Assembly: GCA_034669965.1 (NCBI GenBank)
Contig: JAXMOK010000007.1
Coordinates: 76,202-140,201 of the forward strand
Reading direction: 5' to 3'
Source: HXMU1420-13 sp034669965
GTDB taxonomy: Bacteria > Bacteroidota > Rhodothermia > Balneolales > Balneolaceae
DNA: 64,000 nucleotides
Each line of letters opens with the position of its first letter. Position 1 is the stretch's first letter. Of the stretch, positions 43,749-53,520 are shown piece by piece. A model generated the notes under the pieces. That model saw only the letters and a list, made by a program, of their open reading frames with translations, searched no databases and had not been told where the DNA came from. Made by a program: the position numbers and the translations under genes.

Positions 43749-45038
43749 TTACATAACCTGACTTTCAGCCCCAATAGTATCTAACAAATGCGACAATTGC
43801 TTAAAATCTTTCTTTGCTATTCTGAACGATATTTCGACGTTGTTTTCAACGTACTTTTCGTTCAAAACGTTTGCATTTTCGTGAATAAAAGCAATTGCCT
43901 TGTACTTACTTATCGGGATTGAAATGCTTCGGCTTAAGTAATCGTCTTCAATCAAAGCTTCGATGTTTTGTTCCAGCTCACTTAAGCCAATTCCTCGCTC
44001 GGCGGATATAAAAATCGCATCAGGATATTCATCTTTCATCATCACCACCTGCTCATGATCCATCATATCCACTTTGTTAAGCACCAGCAGAGTTTTGGTA
44101 TTGGTAGCATTAATTTCTTTGAGCGTAGTTTCCACCACATCGATGTACTCATGGGCCATTACCGACGATCCATCCACTACGTGTAGCAGAATATCTGCTT
44201 CGCGAACTTCATCCAGCGTTGACTTAAAACTCTCGATCAAATTGTGGGGTAGTTTTCTGATAAAGCCAACGGTATCGGAAAGCAAAATTTCATGATTTTC
44301 TAGCTCATGCCTTCGTACGGTTGAATCCAGCGTAGCAAACAACTTGTTTTCAGCCAACACATTGGTATCGGTGAGGGCATTCATCAGTGTAGATTTACCG
44401 GCATTGGTGTAACCTACCAACGATATTCGAATCATTCCTTCTCGGCCTTTTCGCTGAGTGGTTCGTTGCTTATCAAGCTTTTCTAGTTTCGATTTCAACG
44501 CTGCGATCCGTTGGCCAATAATTCTTCTATCCGTCTCGATTTGCGTTTCACCCGGCCCTTTTGTCCCGATTCCACCACTTTGGCGCGAAAGGTGAGTCCA
44601 GTATCGGGTAAGTCGAGGCAGCAAATATTGTAGCTGTGCCAATTCAACCTGTGTTTTGGCGGCAGCGGTTTGTGCACGTGATGCGAAAATATCTAAAATC
44701 AGTGCACTGCGATCGAGCACTTTGGCCTCTGTTCCGGCTTCTATATTTCGGATTTGTGTAGGGGAGAGATCGTCATCAAAAATAATGGTGTTGATATTCA
44801 ACGCATTCATCTGCCCCTTTAATTCTTGCAATTTCCCTTTACCAACATAGGAGCTAATATCCGGGTTAGTACGGTTTTGCAGTACTTTTTCGATGGTGAT
44901 ACCACCGGCAGTGTCGGTGAGCATTTCTAGCTCATCTAAATATTCTTCAGCCTGCTTACGTGTGGTTTTTGGCCCATAAAGACCCACCAGCATTACTCTT
45001 TCTTTGTTTATATCCGTGTTTTTAACGTCGTCGAGCAA
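43749..45038 (-). CDS. hflX: GTPase HflX
   Basis: 429 residues. The N-terminal HflX domain (ATTRK-type GLYGPKTTRKQAEEYLDEL, then GKGKLQEL) precedes a coiled helix and the G domain: G1 GYTNAGKSTLMNALT near residue 209, G3 DTVGFIRKLPHNLI, G4 LNKVDMMD and G5 SAERGIG. HflX binds the 50S/70S ribosome and splits stalled ribosomes, especially in heat stress. The gene is coupled to the upstream membrane gene: its TTG start has the Shine-Dalgarno AAGGGAG, which overlaps the TAA of that gene. Confidence 0.95.
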   Translation of the reverse strand: MLDDVKNTDINKERVMLVGLYGPKTTRKQAEEYLDELEMLTDTAGGITIEKVLQNRTNPDISSYVGKGKLQELKGQMNALNINTIIFDDDLSPTQIRNIEAGTEAKVLDRSALILDIFASRAQTAAAKTQVELAQLQYLLPRLTRYWTHLSRQSGGIGTKGPGETQIETDRRIIGQRIAALKSKLEKLDKQRTTQRKGREGMIRISLVGYTNAGKSTLMNALTDTNVLAENKLFATLDSTVRRHELENHEILLSDTVGFIRKLPHNLIESFKSTLDEVREADILLHVVDGSSVMAHEYIDVVETTLKEINATNTKTLLVLNKVDMMDHEQVVMMKDEYPDAIFISAERGIGLSELEQNIEALIEDDYLSRSISIPISKYKAIAFIHENANVLNEKYVENNVEISFRIAKKDFKQLSHLLDTIGAESQVM

Positions 45039-45042
45039 TAAA

Positions 45043-45050
45043 ACTCCCTT
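45043..45050 (-). promoter_or_regulatory. Ribosome binding site that decides the HflX TTG start
   Basis: Minus-strand AAGGGAG, 5 bases before TTG at 45038, within the reading frame end of the preceding gene. It supports the unusual start over the internal ATG at residue 16 and suggests translational coupling. Confidence 0.6.
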
Positions 45051-45634
45051 TATTCTTCTTGAATTTTTCTGAGATCAATATCCGGAAGTAGGTCACTTTC
45101 GATTCTTGATTTCAGCTTTAAAGATACCACTTTTTGAAATGCTTTGCGTTTTGTAGCCGGTACCACAATTCTAAGCTGTTTATAGCCTTTTGTTAATGCC
45201 TTATCCATTTCAGAATAGGTAAATGTATATTCACAACCTGCCAACGCTTCTTTTTCAACAAAATCCAGAATCTGAAACCAAGGTATAGTCTGCGAGGGCT
45301 CATTGATGTTTTTCACTATTCCGTAATCGGTGATATAATGCTTTGAAGCCAAATAGCTTGAGATGAACCACATTCCGCCAATCCACACATAAGCCGCAAA
45401 GTAACCGAAATTACGAGTATCGTCCATCAAATAAACGATGAGGCCAAGGGTGGTAATCAGTCCTAGAAAAACACTCGCAAATAGCGGATAGCCTTTCATT
45501 TTTCCGGCCCGCCAGCTCAGCCGCACATTTCTTAATCGTAACTTATTCTGAAATGAATAAGCTGCAAGTAAGGTAGAGGCGATAGTAAACAACACAATCA
45601 CACTCTGAAAAAAAAGCAAAAGAACTTCTTTCAT
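45050..45634 (-). CDS. Small membrane protein of unknown function
   Basis: 194 residues with three helices in the first 120 residues and a soluble C-terminal part that includes the sequence YITDYGIVKNINEPSQTIPWFQI. This 'ITDYGIVKNxxxxxxIPW' pattern recalls DUF5673-type or bPH2-like domains in which a membrane-anchored PH-like domain follows. No catalytic residues. It abuts the BatA-like gene (stop and start share one base) and its stop forms part of the hflX ribosome binding site. Confidence 0.7.
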   Translation of the reverse strand: MKEVLLLFFQSVIVLFTIASTLLAAYSFQNKLRLRNVRLSWRAGKMKGYPLFASVFLGLITTLGLIVYLMDDTRNFGYFAAYVWIGGMWFISSYLASKHYITDYGIVKNINEPSQTIPWFQILDFVEKEALAGCEYTFTYSEMDKALTKGYKQLRIVVPATKRKAFQKVVSLKLKSRIESDLLPDIDLRKIQEE

Positions 45635-47730
45635 TAGTTGGATGCTTCTGTTTTATAAAATGCGGCAACTATGCTTTCCAGTATCAAGAAAAGTAATCCC
45701 AGCCACATAAACCAATTCCAAATTTCGCGACCAAAACCGGAGGCCACAATCTCGCTATTAAGCTTCGCATCAGGTATTTCATTTACATCAACAAAACGCA
45801 CATTTTCTGAAATTGATTCGCTAAATGTTTCATCTATTGATGTGAATTCACTCTCGATTCGCTTCAAATTAACTGCTATATCAATGGACTTAATTTCATC
45901 CTGAACGGTAACAAAACCCGGCTGCCAATTTACCGCCTTGTAATTTATGCTTGTACCTAATCCGGTATTTCTACTTTCGGGGATGATCTCCTCATTAGCG
46001 TTCATAATTCGTACTGAATTAGCATTCACATCACCGGAAAACACAAATTCATTTCCTACCTCATGCATTAGTAGTCCCCCTGCATCCGACGATGCCACAT
46101 ACAATAGCGAGCGATAGAAGAAAGGTGCAAACAGAGGTTTTACCGAAAAATTCGACCATTCTACGCCTGTGCCAATTGCTGAGATCAGAATTCTGCCTTC
46201 GCCAAATCGTTTTTCGCGAATTAGCGGATCGTCTGAGTTTAAGGTGATCAGATTAAACCCACCGGGTGAGTTTGATGGGCGAAGTTTGTAGTAATAAAAC
46301 ACATCAGGATTAGCGACGCGAATGGGGGTTTCATTATCTAGCTCGAACAATTCTGTAAATATGGGATGATCTTCCTGAATTTCTGTACCTCGTGCAATCG
46401 TGTTAAACGAAGCAAATTCACCTATTACGCCTAGAAATTGACCTACGTTAAACTGCTCCAAAAAAGCGTTATAGTTTTGAATACTTCCTTGTTCGGAGGG
46501 GAAAAACAACAAACCACCGCCGTTTTGTACAAACTCCTGCAATCGTGGAAAGATAAAATCAGGAATGGATGTGAGTCCATCCAGAATAATCGCTTCCGTA
46601 TTTTGAAAATCGATGGTCTCGATCTGATTTAGCCCCACTTTTTGATAATTCAGCTTTGAATCGTTTTGATTGGAAGCATCAAGCACCAAATTGGTGTACG
46701 AGATCTCGGCCGGGGCTGCTTCGGGATCAGTTAGCCAAACTATAGATCGGCTTGCAGGCACCATCAGCGAAAAGTAATAAGAATTATCAGCAGTAAACTC
46801 ATCGCCTTCAATACGAATAGCGCCTTTTAGCGTACCTGTTTGCGATGGAATAACTTCAAAAGAATAAGTTTCTATACCATTTGCCGGTAACGATACCGAA
46901 TATTGACCGGCTATTCTCCCTTCAACCTCCAACGTCACAAACTGATTCGAGATCGGCACCTCAGCATCATTTTGCACTTCCACTGTTACCGATACCGGTA
47001 ATCCGCTACCTATCATTGTACTAGACGTAGACACATTCAGAATTTTTGAATTCTGAACGGATACATCTCCCAAACTAAAAATAGTAAGTGTAGAATTTGG
47101 GGTTTGTTCCAGTTCCTGCAGTTCAGAAAGCTGACTAATTTGACCATCCGTAATTAAAAAAATATGTTTGTTTTGGTATGGGGCTTCATCCAAAATGCCA
47201 ATTACTGCCTGAAGGCGTTCACCTATATAATTCCCAGCATTCGAGATAGATGCTTCTTCAGTTCGCCTTAACAATTGGCTATGCCCGATCACACTGTTAA
47301 ATGCTGCTTCACCATTTGTTGTTTGGAATATAAACCGATCGCTTTCTTTAGCAGATTCTTCGATGGTTTGGATTATCGATTTTGCTTGCTCAAAAAGTGG
47401 TCCATTTTGGCCAATTCTTTCCATACTTAAACTATTATCAAGTACAATAACATTAAGTGCCGGGGCATTAGTATTACCGCCTGAAACTCCCGGTGGCAAG
47501 AATGGGCGCGCAAGCACCAAGGCCAGGCAAGCTACAGCCAGTAAACGGATAAACAACAATAAGTACCGTTTTATCTGTATTTTACGGATGGTAGTTTTCT
47601 GGAGTTCTTTAAAAAAAGCGAGTGTTGAAAATGCTACCTTCTGAGGGCGTTTCAGATTTAAGAGGTGAATGATCAATGGTAGTCCCACGGCAGCAACAGC
47701 AAATAAAAATAGAGGACTTAAAAAACTCAT
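45634..47730 (-). CDS. BatA-type membrane protein with VWA domain
   Basis: 698 residues. The N-terminus has the aerotolerance/BatA double helix pattern (MSFLSPLFLFAVAAVGLPLIIHLLNLKRPQ, then a second helix ending in LARPFLPPG). A VWA domain follows with the MIDAS motif DNSLS around residue 96. The middle is rich in beta-sandwich domains (residues ~210-320), with a late glutamine amidotransferase-like region and a terminal helix. Bat proteins are linked to oxidative stress or cell envelope quality in Bacteroides; exact role unknown. It is divergent from the propeller lipoprotein gene, with a ~110-bp space between. Confidence 0.82.
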   Translation of the reverse strand: MSFLSPLFLFAVAAVGLPLIIHLLNLKRPQKVAFSTLAFFKELQKTTIRKIQIKRYLLLFIRLLAVACLALVLARPFLPPGVSGGNTNAPALNVIVLDNSLSMERIGQNGPLFEQAKSIIQTIEESAKESDRFIFQTTNGEAAFNSVIGHSQLLRRTEEASISNAGNYIGERLQAVIGILDEAPYQNKHIFLITDGQISQLSELQELEQTPNSTLTIFSLGDVSVQNSKILNVSTSSTMIGSGLPVSVTVEVQNDAEVPISNQFVTLEVEGRIAGQYSVSLPANGIETYSFEVIPSQTGTLKGAIRIEGDEFTADNSYYFSLMVPASRSIVWLTDPEAAPAEISYTNLVLDASNQNDSKLNYQKVGLNQIETIDFQNTEAIILDGLTSIPDFIFPRLQEFVQNGGGLLFFPSEQGSIQNYNAFLEQFNVGQFLGVIGEFASFNTIARGTEIQEDHPIFTELFELDNETPIRVANPDVFYYYKLRPSNSPGGFNLITLNSDDPLIREKRFGEGRILISAIGTGVEWSNFSVKPLFAPFFYRSLLYVASSDAGGLLMHEVGNEFVFSGDVNANSVRIMNANEEIIPESRNTGLGTSINYKAVNWQPGFVTVQDEIKSIDIAVNLKRIESEFTSIDETFSESISENVRFVDVNEIPDAKLNSEIVASGFGREIWNWFMWLGLLFLILESIVAAFYKTEASN

Positions 47731-47842
47731 TATGGGTCAAAAAATATTATTTTAGGGGCGCTTTAGTGCCGGAACAAATCTACGAAATAAGAATTACTCA
47801 CTTAGTATATAATATTCAAAAAAGCGGTCTATAATTCCATTT

Positions 47843-50479
47843 ATGCAACGTACTGTTCAACTATTCATTACCTTTTTTTGCATAACACTTTTTCTGGGGT
47901 GTAACAGCGTTAAAAAACAGAGCTGGGAGCAATTAATACCGGGCGAATCCACTTTTCTAGTTACACCAAAAATGGGTGTTCAATTAGCCAATATTGGCAC
48001 TGCCGACTATGCATCCATCTTAGACGATCTTACTCCGGGAGCGATTCAGCAATTAGGCGAATTGCCAGACAGCATACTATCGAAACTCAATTTAAAAGGA
48101 TTGGTTTTATATCCTACGGCATCCACAAGCTCCCAGTTTATCTGGATTGCAGAAACCACTGCGCAACTTGATGAAGTAGCCCCCGCTTTTTACGAGCCAT
48201 TCGAGCAAAATTACTACAGTTTTAACGGACTCACTATCCATAAACTGTATTTTAAAGAATCTTTGATGTATGCCGCTCAGATTCATGATTGGGTTGTTTT
48301 TTCTGAATCTAGCTTAGCTGTTGAAAGTGCTTTAAGAACCTACATGGGGCTTCAAGAAGGCATGCACATTCAACAAACGCCGCGAACGGGCACCATGGTT
48401 TTAAATACTGCTGAACTCGATCGCTGGGTTCAACAATTTATTACAGTGAAATATCGACCCCAAATTATGGAAGCGTTTAATGGTTTTGCACCCGCTGAAT
48501 TTATTTTTACTGCTAATGAAGACATTGCAACCGGTTTTGAATTAACCGGTGTCATCGCCACCATCGACTCTTCAAAATCTGCCTTAACACACTCTCTGAG
48601 TACTGAAAACTCGCCAATTATCCTTGATCGATACATTGCCGGAAACGCTGCTGCTTTCTCTTTGCATAGAAATCAGCCTTCACTTGTTCCCGATCGCAAC
48701 ACAGATTCAGATTTTCCTTTAGATTCAGTCTTTTTTTCCGATCCTGAATTATATCGAGAATTAGCACTTTCGCTGGATAGTGAATTCGGTATTGTTGCCT
48801 TTCCTGAATCCGGTTTATTAACCGATGGTGAATACCTGTTTCTAAGAAATCTTGAAAATTCAGTTTCTCTGAAATCACGATTACGGGAATTTGCTGCTCA
48901 AGGTTTAATAGCAGAGCAAGGCAACTCGTTTTACATAAAAAGTAAATTATTGAGTGCTTTATTGGGTGGAAACCTGAGTTTGTTTACCGATTTCTACCTC
49001 GCTTTTTCACAAGATGTTGTTGTTATGGCGAAACGACGTGGACTTGCCGAAAGTGTAGATGCCGATCGAACTCGTCGTCGCACCGTGTATTACGATGATA
49101 CCTTTCGATCCACTAAAGCTCAATATTCTGAAGGTGTGAGTGGATTCGTTTGGGTAAACACGTCGAACTTCATGAAGTTTTTAGACCCTTTGATGATGCG
49201 CGACACCCCACTCGATGGATTAATTGGAGGGTATGATATTCTTACGATGAGCTTTACTCAAAACATTAATAAGTCGGTTAATTTTACTTTTAAGTCGGTA
49301 ACAGAAGAAGGTTCAACTCAGCCCTATGATGAACTTTGGGTACTTCCATTACTGAGCGAAGAACTTGAAGGACAACCGGTACTCGGCAATATTGTAGGGA
49401 ATTCGTCGGACGAAATAATATTTTCAACTACAACCGGGCGTATCGAAGCCGTAGCTTTTGATGGCACCTCGGTGATGCAAGCCCAAACCAACGAAGGAGA
49501 TGTGCCCATCGGAAGCCCGATTTTGTATGATTGGTACGGAAACGGTCAGCCAGTGATTTTGCAAGCAGCGGGATCAAAAGTGTATGCATGGAACGAATTA
49601 GGAAGGGCATTACCTCAATTCCCAATCGAAATTGGTGAGCGTATAAGTGCCCCAATCGTAGTTTCGGATGTTTCCAGAAATGGAATTCCGGAAATTATTG
49701 TACCTACTGAAAGTCGCAAGATTCATGTGGTTGATGGACGGGGGCAAAACCTTAGAGGTTGGCCTCAATTTACTAGTGCAGTCGTTCGCCATGCGCCGTT
49801 ACACACACAGGTTGATGGAGAATGGTCTGTTTGGGTAGTATCACAAAATATTCTACACGGATGGCAACGTACCGGTGCGGTGCGTCGGGGATATCCTACA
49901 TTCATTAATGCCGGGTTTAATGCTACACCGGTTGTTTTCGAGAATAAGATTCTTGGTGCCGGTTCGGATGGCTATTTATACTCTATTGGGCAAGATCCTG
50001 GCCTCGCAGATTCACTTTCGATAAGTGTACAAATGGATTCTATTGCTATCAAATCATTGTATGCCACCAGTAGCCAACTGAATAAACTCTCGGTAGAAGA
50101 AAACGTTTTGCTCCGGGACAGCTCCGGATTCTACCGCTCCGATTTGTACCTTGCACAATCTGTAAATGGGTCACTATTGATGTTTAACCCGTCGGGAGGT
50201 CTGGAAATCACTCATAATCTTGGGCAACCTTCGTCAACAACTATGGCGCCGCAGATTTTGGATATCAACGGTGATAACAGAGATGAAGTTCTTGCACTGG
50301 CTGATTTCGGACGCTTATTTGCATGGGAAGTGCTAACCGGTCGTCGGATTTTTAGCATACCTACTTCAGGCATGGAATACCCGGTGATTGCAGATTTGAA
50401 TAACGATGGTTTATACGAGTTGATCGCACAAACGAGGGAAGGCCTACGTTGCTGGACGATTAATAAATCGACGGACTAA
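47843..50479 (+). CDS. Large lipoprotein with C-terminal beta-propeller
   Basis: 878 residues. The lipoprotein signal ends LFLGC (Cys20). Residues ~35-490 form a domain without a recognised name, with many alternating strands (possibly DUF3352-like). The last ~380 residues form a propeller with four or more FG-GAP/VCBS-type calcium turns: DWYGNGQPVIL, DVSRNGIPEIIV, DINGDNRDEVLAL and DLNNDGLYELIA. It is outer-membrane-anchored or periplasmic, perhaps a sensor or structure-binding protein. Divergent from the BatA-like gene; convergent with SDR39U1, whose stop is 5 bases away. Confidence 0.75.
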   Translation: MQRTVQLFITFFCITLFLGCNSVKKQSWEQLIPGESTFLVTPKMGVQLANIGTADYASILDDLTPGAIQQLGELPDSILSKLNLKGLVLYPTASTSSQFIWIAETTAQLDEVAPAFYEPFEQNYYSFNGLTIHKLYFKESLMYAAQIHDWVVFSESSLAVESALRTYMGLQEGMHIQQTPRTGTMVLNTAELDRWVQQFITVKYRPQIMEAFNGFAPAEFIFTANEDIATGFELTGVIATIDSSKSALTHSLSTENSPIILDRYIAGNAAAFSLHRNQPSLVPDRNTDSDFPLDSVFFSDPELYRELALSLDSEFGIVAFPESGLLTDGEYLFLRNLENSVSLKSRLREFAAQGLIAEQGNSFYIKSKLLSALLGGNLSLFTDFYLAFSQDVVVMAKRRGLAESVDADRTRRRTVYYDDTFRSTKAQYSEGVSGFVWVNTSNFMKFLDPLMMRDTPLDGLIGGYDILTMSFTQNINKSVNFTFKSVTEEGSTQPYDELWVLPLLSEELEGQPVLGNIVGNSSDEIIFSTTTGRIEAVAFDGTSVMQAQTNEGDVPIGSPILYDWYGNGQPVILQAAGSKVYAWNELGRALPQFPIEIGERISAPIVVSDVSRNGIPEIIVPTESRKIHVVDGRGQNLRGWPQFTSAVVRHAPLHTQVDGEWSVWVVSQNILHGWQRTGAVRRGYPTFINAGFNATPVVFENKILGAGSDGYLYSIGQDPGLADSLSISVQMDSIAIKSLYATSSQLNKLSVEENVLLRDSSGFYRSDLYLAQSVNGSLLMFNPSGGLEITHNLGQPSSTTMAPQILDINGDNRDEVLALADFGRLFAWEVLTGRRIFSIPTSGMEYPVIADLNNDGLYELIAQTREGLRCWTINKSTD

Positions 50480-50483
50480 TTCA

Positions 50484-51383
50484 CTAAACAATATCAGCGA
50501 GTGCTTCTTCGAGATCATCGTATCTGAAATCGAAACCTTGTTCTTGCAGTACTTTGGGTTTCATTCGGATACTGTCGAGTATGGGTTTGGCACCTTCGCC
50601 GTACATAAGCTGAAGCGCTATTTTTGGCACTCGGAAAAGTACCGGTCGGTTCATGACATCACCAAGTACATCAGCAAATAAATTCATGGTTACCGGCTCG
50701 GGTGCGCACACATTGTAGGCGCCTTCTATTTTCTCATTTTCGATAGGAAACAAGAGTGCATTGATCAAATCATCGCGATGTATCCAGCTCATATATTGCT
50801 TCCCATCGCCAACAGGTCCACCTACAAAAAACTGAAAAGGTGGAATCATTTTTTCCATTGCTCCGCCGTCCTTTTCCAACACTATCCCGATTCGTGGGTT
50901 TGCAACTCGCACACCTAATTCGGCGGCCTTTTGAGCTTCGGCTTCCCAATCTGCACATACTTTCGCTAGAAAATCATCAGCACCAAGAGCATTTTCCGTT
51001 TTGATGGAATCACCTCCATCGCCATAATAGCCTGAGGCAGATGCCGAAATAAACAATTCCGGTTTAGATTCAGCAGCTCGCATGGCATCAACCAAAGTAC
51101 GAGTACCTTCAATTCTGCTGTTATAGATTTTCTTCTTCACTTCATCAGACCAACGCTGGCTAAACACATTTTCCCCGGCGAGGTGAATCACGATATCAGC
51201 ATCGTTCATGGCAGATATTAAGTCACCATCCCAGGCAATAAACTGCTGATTTTTAGCTTTTTCGTCTTCGTACTTTTTGGGGCTACGCGTTACAATGGTG
51301 AGGTAATGCCCTTCCTGAAGAAGCAATCTTCGAAGTTCTTTACCAATAAAGCCGGTTCCGCCTGTTAGAACAATTTTTTTCAT
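50484..51383 (-). CDS. TIGR01777-family (YfcH/SDR39U1) NAD-dependent epimerase-like protein
   Basis: 299 residues. Rossmann start VLTGGTGFIGKELRRLLL, a DIVIHLAGENVFSQRW segment, and the atypical active site SASGYYGDGG, followed by the extra C-terminal DUF1731 domain (PVLFRVPKIALQLMYGEGA). The family is widespread but substrates are unproven. The gene is convergent with the lipoprotein gene. Confidence 0.88.
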   Translation of the reverse strand: MKKIVLTGGTGFIGKELRRLLLQEGHYLTIVTRSPKKYEDEKAKNQQFIAWDGDLISAMNDADIVIHLAGENVFSQRWSDEVKKKIYNSRIEGTRTLVDAMRAAESKPELFISASASGYYGDGGDSIKTENALGADDFLAKVCADWEAEAQKAAELGVRVANPRIGIVLEKDGGAMEKMIPPFQFFVGGPVGDGKQYMSWIHRDDLINALLFPIENEKIEGAYNVCAPEPVTMNLFADVLGDVMNRPVLFRVPKIALQLMYGEGAKPILDSIRMKPKVLQEQGFDFRYDDLEEALADIV

Positions 51384-51432
51384 AAACGCTGATTTTAACT
51401 AGAAAACTTAACCCGTTCCTATATCATTTCGT

Positions 51433-52266
51433 TTAAATGGAAATAACGCCCGTTTTATGAAGAATGTGCAGAAATATATAGGCAACCGGAGCAGCCATAA
51501 TTAGGGCATCAAACCGATCGAAGAAACCACCATGTCCGGGAAGTATTGTAGAGGAATCCTTCATGTTAGCACGTCGCTTGAGCTTACTTTCTAACAAATC
51601 GCCGATAGGACCAAAAGTAGCCGTTAGAATTGATAATGGAATTACATAAATAAAAGCGATGGGCATAGTTAAGGGAAATAGGAAATAGACAACAGATGCG
51701 CCAAATAGACTACCTACATATCCTGAGAAAAAGCCTTCCCATGTCTTTTTTGGGCTAATTAATGGCGCTAATGGACGTTTCCCAAAAGTTTTACCGCCGA
51801 AATAGGCAAACACATCGCTTCCCCATACCATAAACATTAACATCATGCTTAGCACGAAGCCGTCGGTACCATCGCCCATTTGATTAATTAAAAAGAAGCA
51901 CAGCAAACCCACAGGTGCATAAATACCCGCAAATATTGTGGTAGACAGTTTATGGTGAGAAACTTCCGCTTGGTTGAAAGTTTGGATCGACAGAAAGAGT
52001 ACTAAAATCCCGATCCCAATTTCGAAGGCAAAGGGTATAGTTGGTGAGAGCATGATCCACAAACCAATGCTATATGGAAATAGCGCATCGGTAGGAGTGC
52101 CACTATTTGCAAACATTTTGATCATCTCCTGGATAACAAAAAATCCAATGATCAACATCATCATTTGAAAGTACCAACCACCCAGCCATGTTATCCAAAC
52201 AAATAATGCTGCAGCGGGAATTGCAAAAAGTATTCGCTGAACTAAATTACTCAATCGAATCTCCAT
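51433..52266 (-). CDS. cdsA: Phosphatidate cytidylyltransferase
   Basis: About 277 residues from the ATG at 52266. CDP-diacylglycerol synthase in the inner membrane. About seven helices. The signature SPKKTWEGFFSGYVGSLFGA and the C-terminal SILTATFGPIGDLLESKLKRRANMKDSSTILPGHGGFFDRFDAL (residues 210-255) contain the acidic CDP-binding residues. The start lies 20 bases inside the end of the DUF2007 gene, so it is coupled; an upstream in-frame ATG at 52302 is not conserved in the family. Confidence 0.94.
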   Translation of the reverse strand: MEIRLSNLVQRILFAIPAAALFVWITWLGGWYFQMMMLIIGFFVIQEMIKMFANSGTPTDALFPYSIGLWIMLSPTIPFAFEIGIGILVLFLSIQTFNQAEVSHHKLSTTIFAGIYAPVGLLCFFLINQMGDGTDGFVLSMMLMFMVWGSDVFAYFGGKTFGKRPLAPLISPKKTWEGFFSGYVGSLFGASVVYFLFPLTMPIAFIYVIPLSILTATFGPIGDLLESKLKRRANMKDSSTILPGHGGFFDRFDALIMAAPVAYIFLHILHKTGVISI

Positions 52267-52543
52267 TTTCCTCGTCTTCAAATCCTTCGAACTCGGCATC
52301 ATCTAGTTCTTCAAGCGCCTGTCGCGCTTTCTTCTCAAATTCTACAGGAACATATAAATAAATCGATGACATTTCGCCAACTTGTAAACTGTAAGCAGTA
52401 TCACGTTTGGATAGGATATTTGACGGGATTTTTAAATTTTTTAGATAGTTCTGCGCCATGTCAACTTCGTACTCTGTTCCACTTTCAAGTACACATACCC
52501 AGTTTTCTATATCGTTCGGCTTTGGATGATCAAATAAACTCAT
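52247..52543 (-). CDS. DUF2007-type putative signal-transducing protein
   Basis: 98 residues. The segment GTEYEVDMAQNYLKNLKIPSNIL resembles the GSEVEAELVKSLLEEAGI motif of DUF2007, then a strand with IYLYVPVEFEKKARQALEEL. A short acidic tail follows. Small cytosolic protein of unknown role, overlapping cdsA by 20 bases and the CPBP gene by four bases (ATGA). Confidence 0.75.
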   Translation of the reverse strand: MSLFDHPKPNDIENWVCVLESGTEYEVDMAQNYLKNLKIPSNILSKRDTAYSLQVGEMSSIYLYVPVEFEKKARQALEELDDAEFEGFEDEENGDSIE

Positions 52544-53490
52544 GCTTCGTGGTTAGGTTTCATTCTGTACAAGAGATATACTAAAGCTGAAGATACAATA
52601 ATACTTAAAAGAATGAGTACCCAAGGCATTTCGGTTTCCGGAGTAATGGTTTGCTCTAACATTTCGGGATAGAAGGAACTTGCGATCACTTGTCCACCAT
52701 TGTTGATTAAATGTGCAACCATAGCCGGAATTAAACTATCTGAAATGTAAGTTACGTATGCGAGTATGATACCTAAAAAAGCAAGTGGCAGAATATTTGT
52801 AATCTGCAGATGGTAAGCTCCAAATATGAACCCAGACACGAGGATTGCCATCCATATTCCGCCACTTTTTTCTAATGATCGTTGAATGTATCCTCGATAC
52901 ATGATTTCTTCGCAAATAGCTGGTACGAAACCAATATGTATGATACCCATGATGAGTGCATTATCAGACTTCAGAAATTTGGTAATCATTTCCATCATCG
53001 ACTCTTGCATTTCTACCATAAAATCGGGTGCTGGTACAAAGGAATTTAGCCATCCCAAAAAAGTTACTGTGGGGAAAACGGCTACGATCAAAACGGTGGT
53101 TATGCCGGTTACTTGCCACACATTCTTGGAAAGCTGAAGGCGAAGAAATTGCTTTCGCTCGCCTCTTGCCGCACTTAGCTTAACGATCAATAAAGTGCCT
53201 AATGCCATTACAAGCACCTGACCGGCAGTATTTGCCCAGAAAAGAACGTTTACATTCTCGGCTAATGATGTCATTATAGCCTGAACATCGGTTAAATCGG
53301 GCGCGGTGAGTACTGCTCCAATTCCCCCAACAATGGCTCCTACAATGTTGAACCCAACAAATGCAACAAGTACCCACACCAAAGCCATAAGCCAATGTGG
53401 GAAACCATTTTTCTCAACAAAAGGAAGAGGCTTAGAGATGTAATGGTTATCTAGCTCTATTTGCCCGTCCTGATTTGTTACCTCTTCCAT
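52540..53490 (-). CDS. CPBP-family intramembrane metalloprotease
   Basis: 316 residues, about eight helices. The family (ABI/CAAX protease) motifs are EEIMYRG near residue 195 and FGAYHLQ about 30 residues later, containing the glutamates and histidine for zinc. The tail ends with NNGGQVIASSFYP and a final helix. Such proteases can cleave prenylated or bacteriocin-type proteins, or act as immunity factors. Here it is within a lipid/membrane run rather than a toxin cluster. Confidence 0.85.
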   Translation of the reverse strand: MEEVTNQDGQIELDNHYISKPLPFVEKNGFPHWLMALVWVLVAFVGFNIVGAIVGGIGAVLTAPDLTDVQAIMTSLAENVNVLFWANTAGQVLVMALGTLLIVKLSAARGERKQFLRLQLSKNVWQVTGITTVLIVAVFPTVTFLGWLNSFVPAPDFMVEMQESMMEMITKFLKSDNALIMGIIHIGFVPAICEEIMYRGYIQRSLEKSGGIWMAILVSGFIFGAYHLQITNILPLAFLGIILAYVTYISDSLIPAMVAHLINNGGQVIASSFYPEMLEQTITPETEMPWVLILLSIIVSSALVYLLYRMKPNHEA

Positions 53491-53520
53491 ACTGAATCTG
53501 TAATTTTCTCTGATCGTTGT

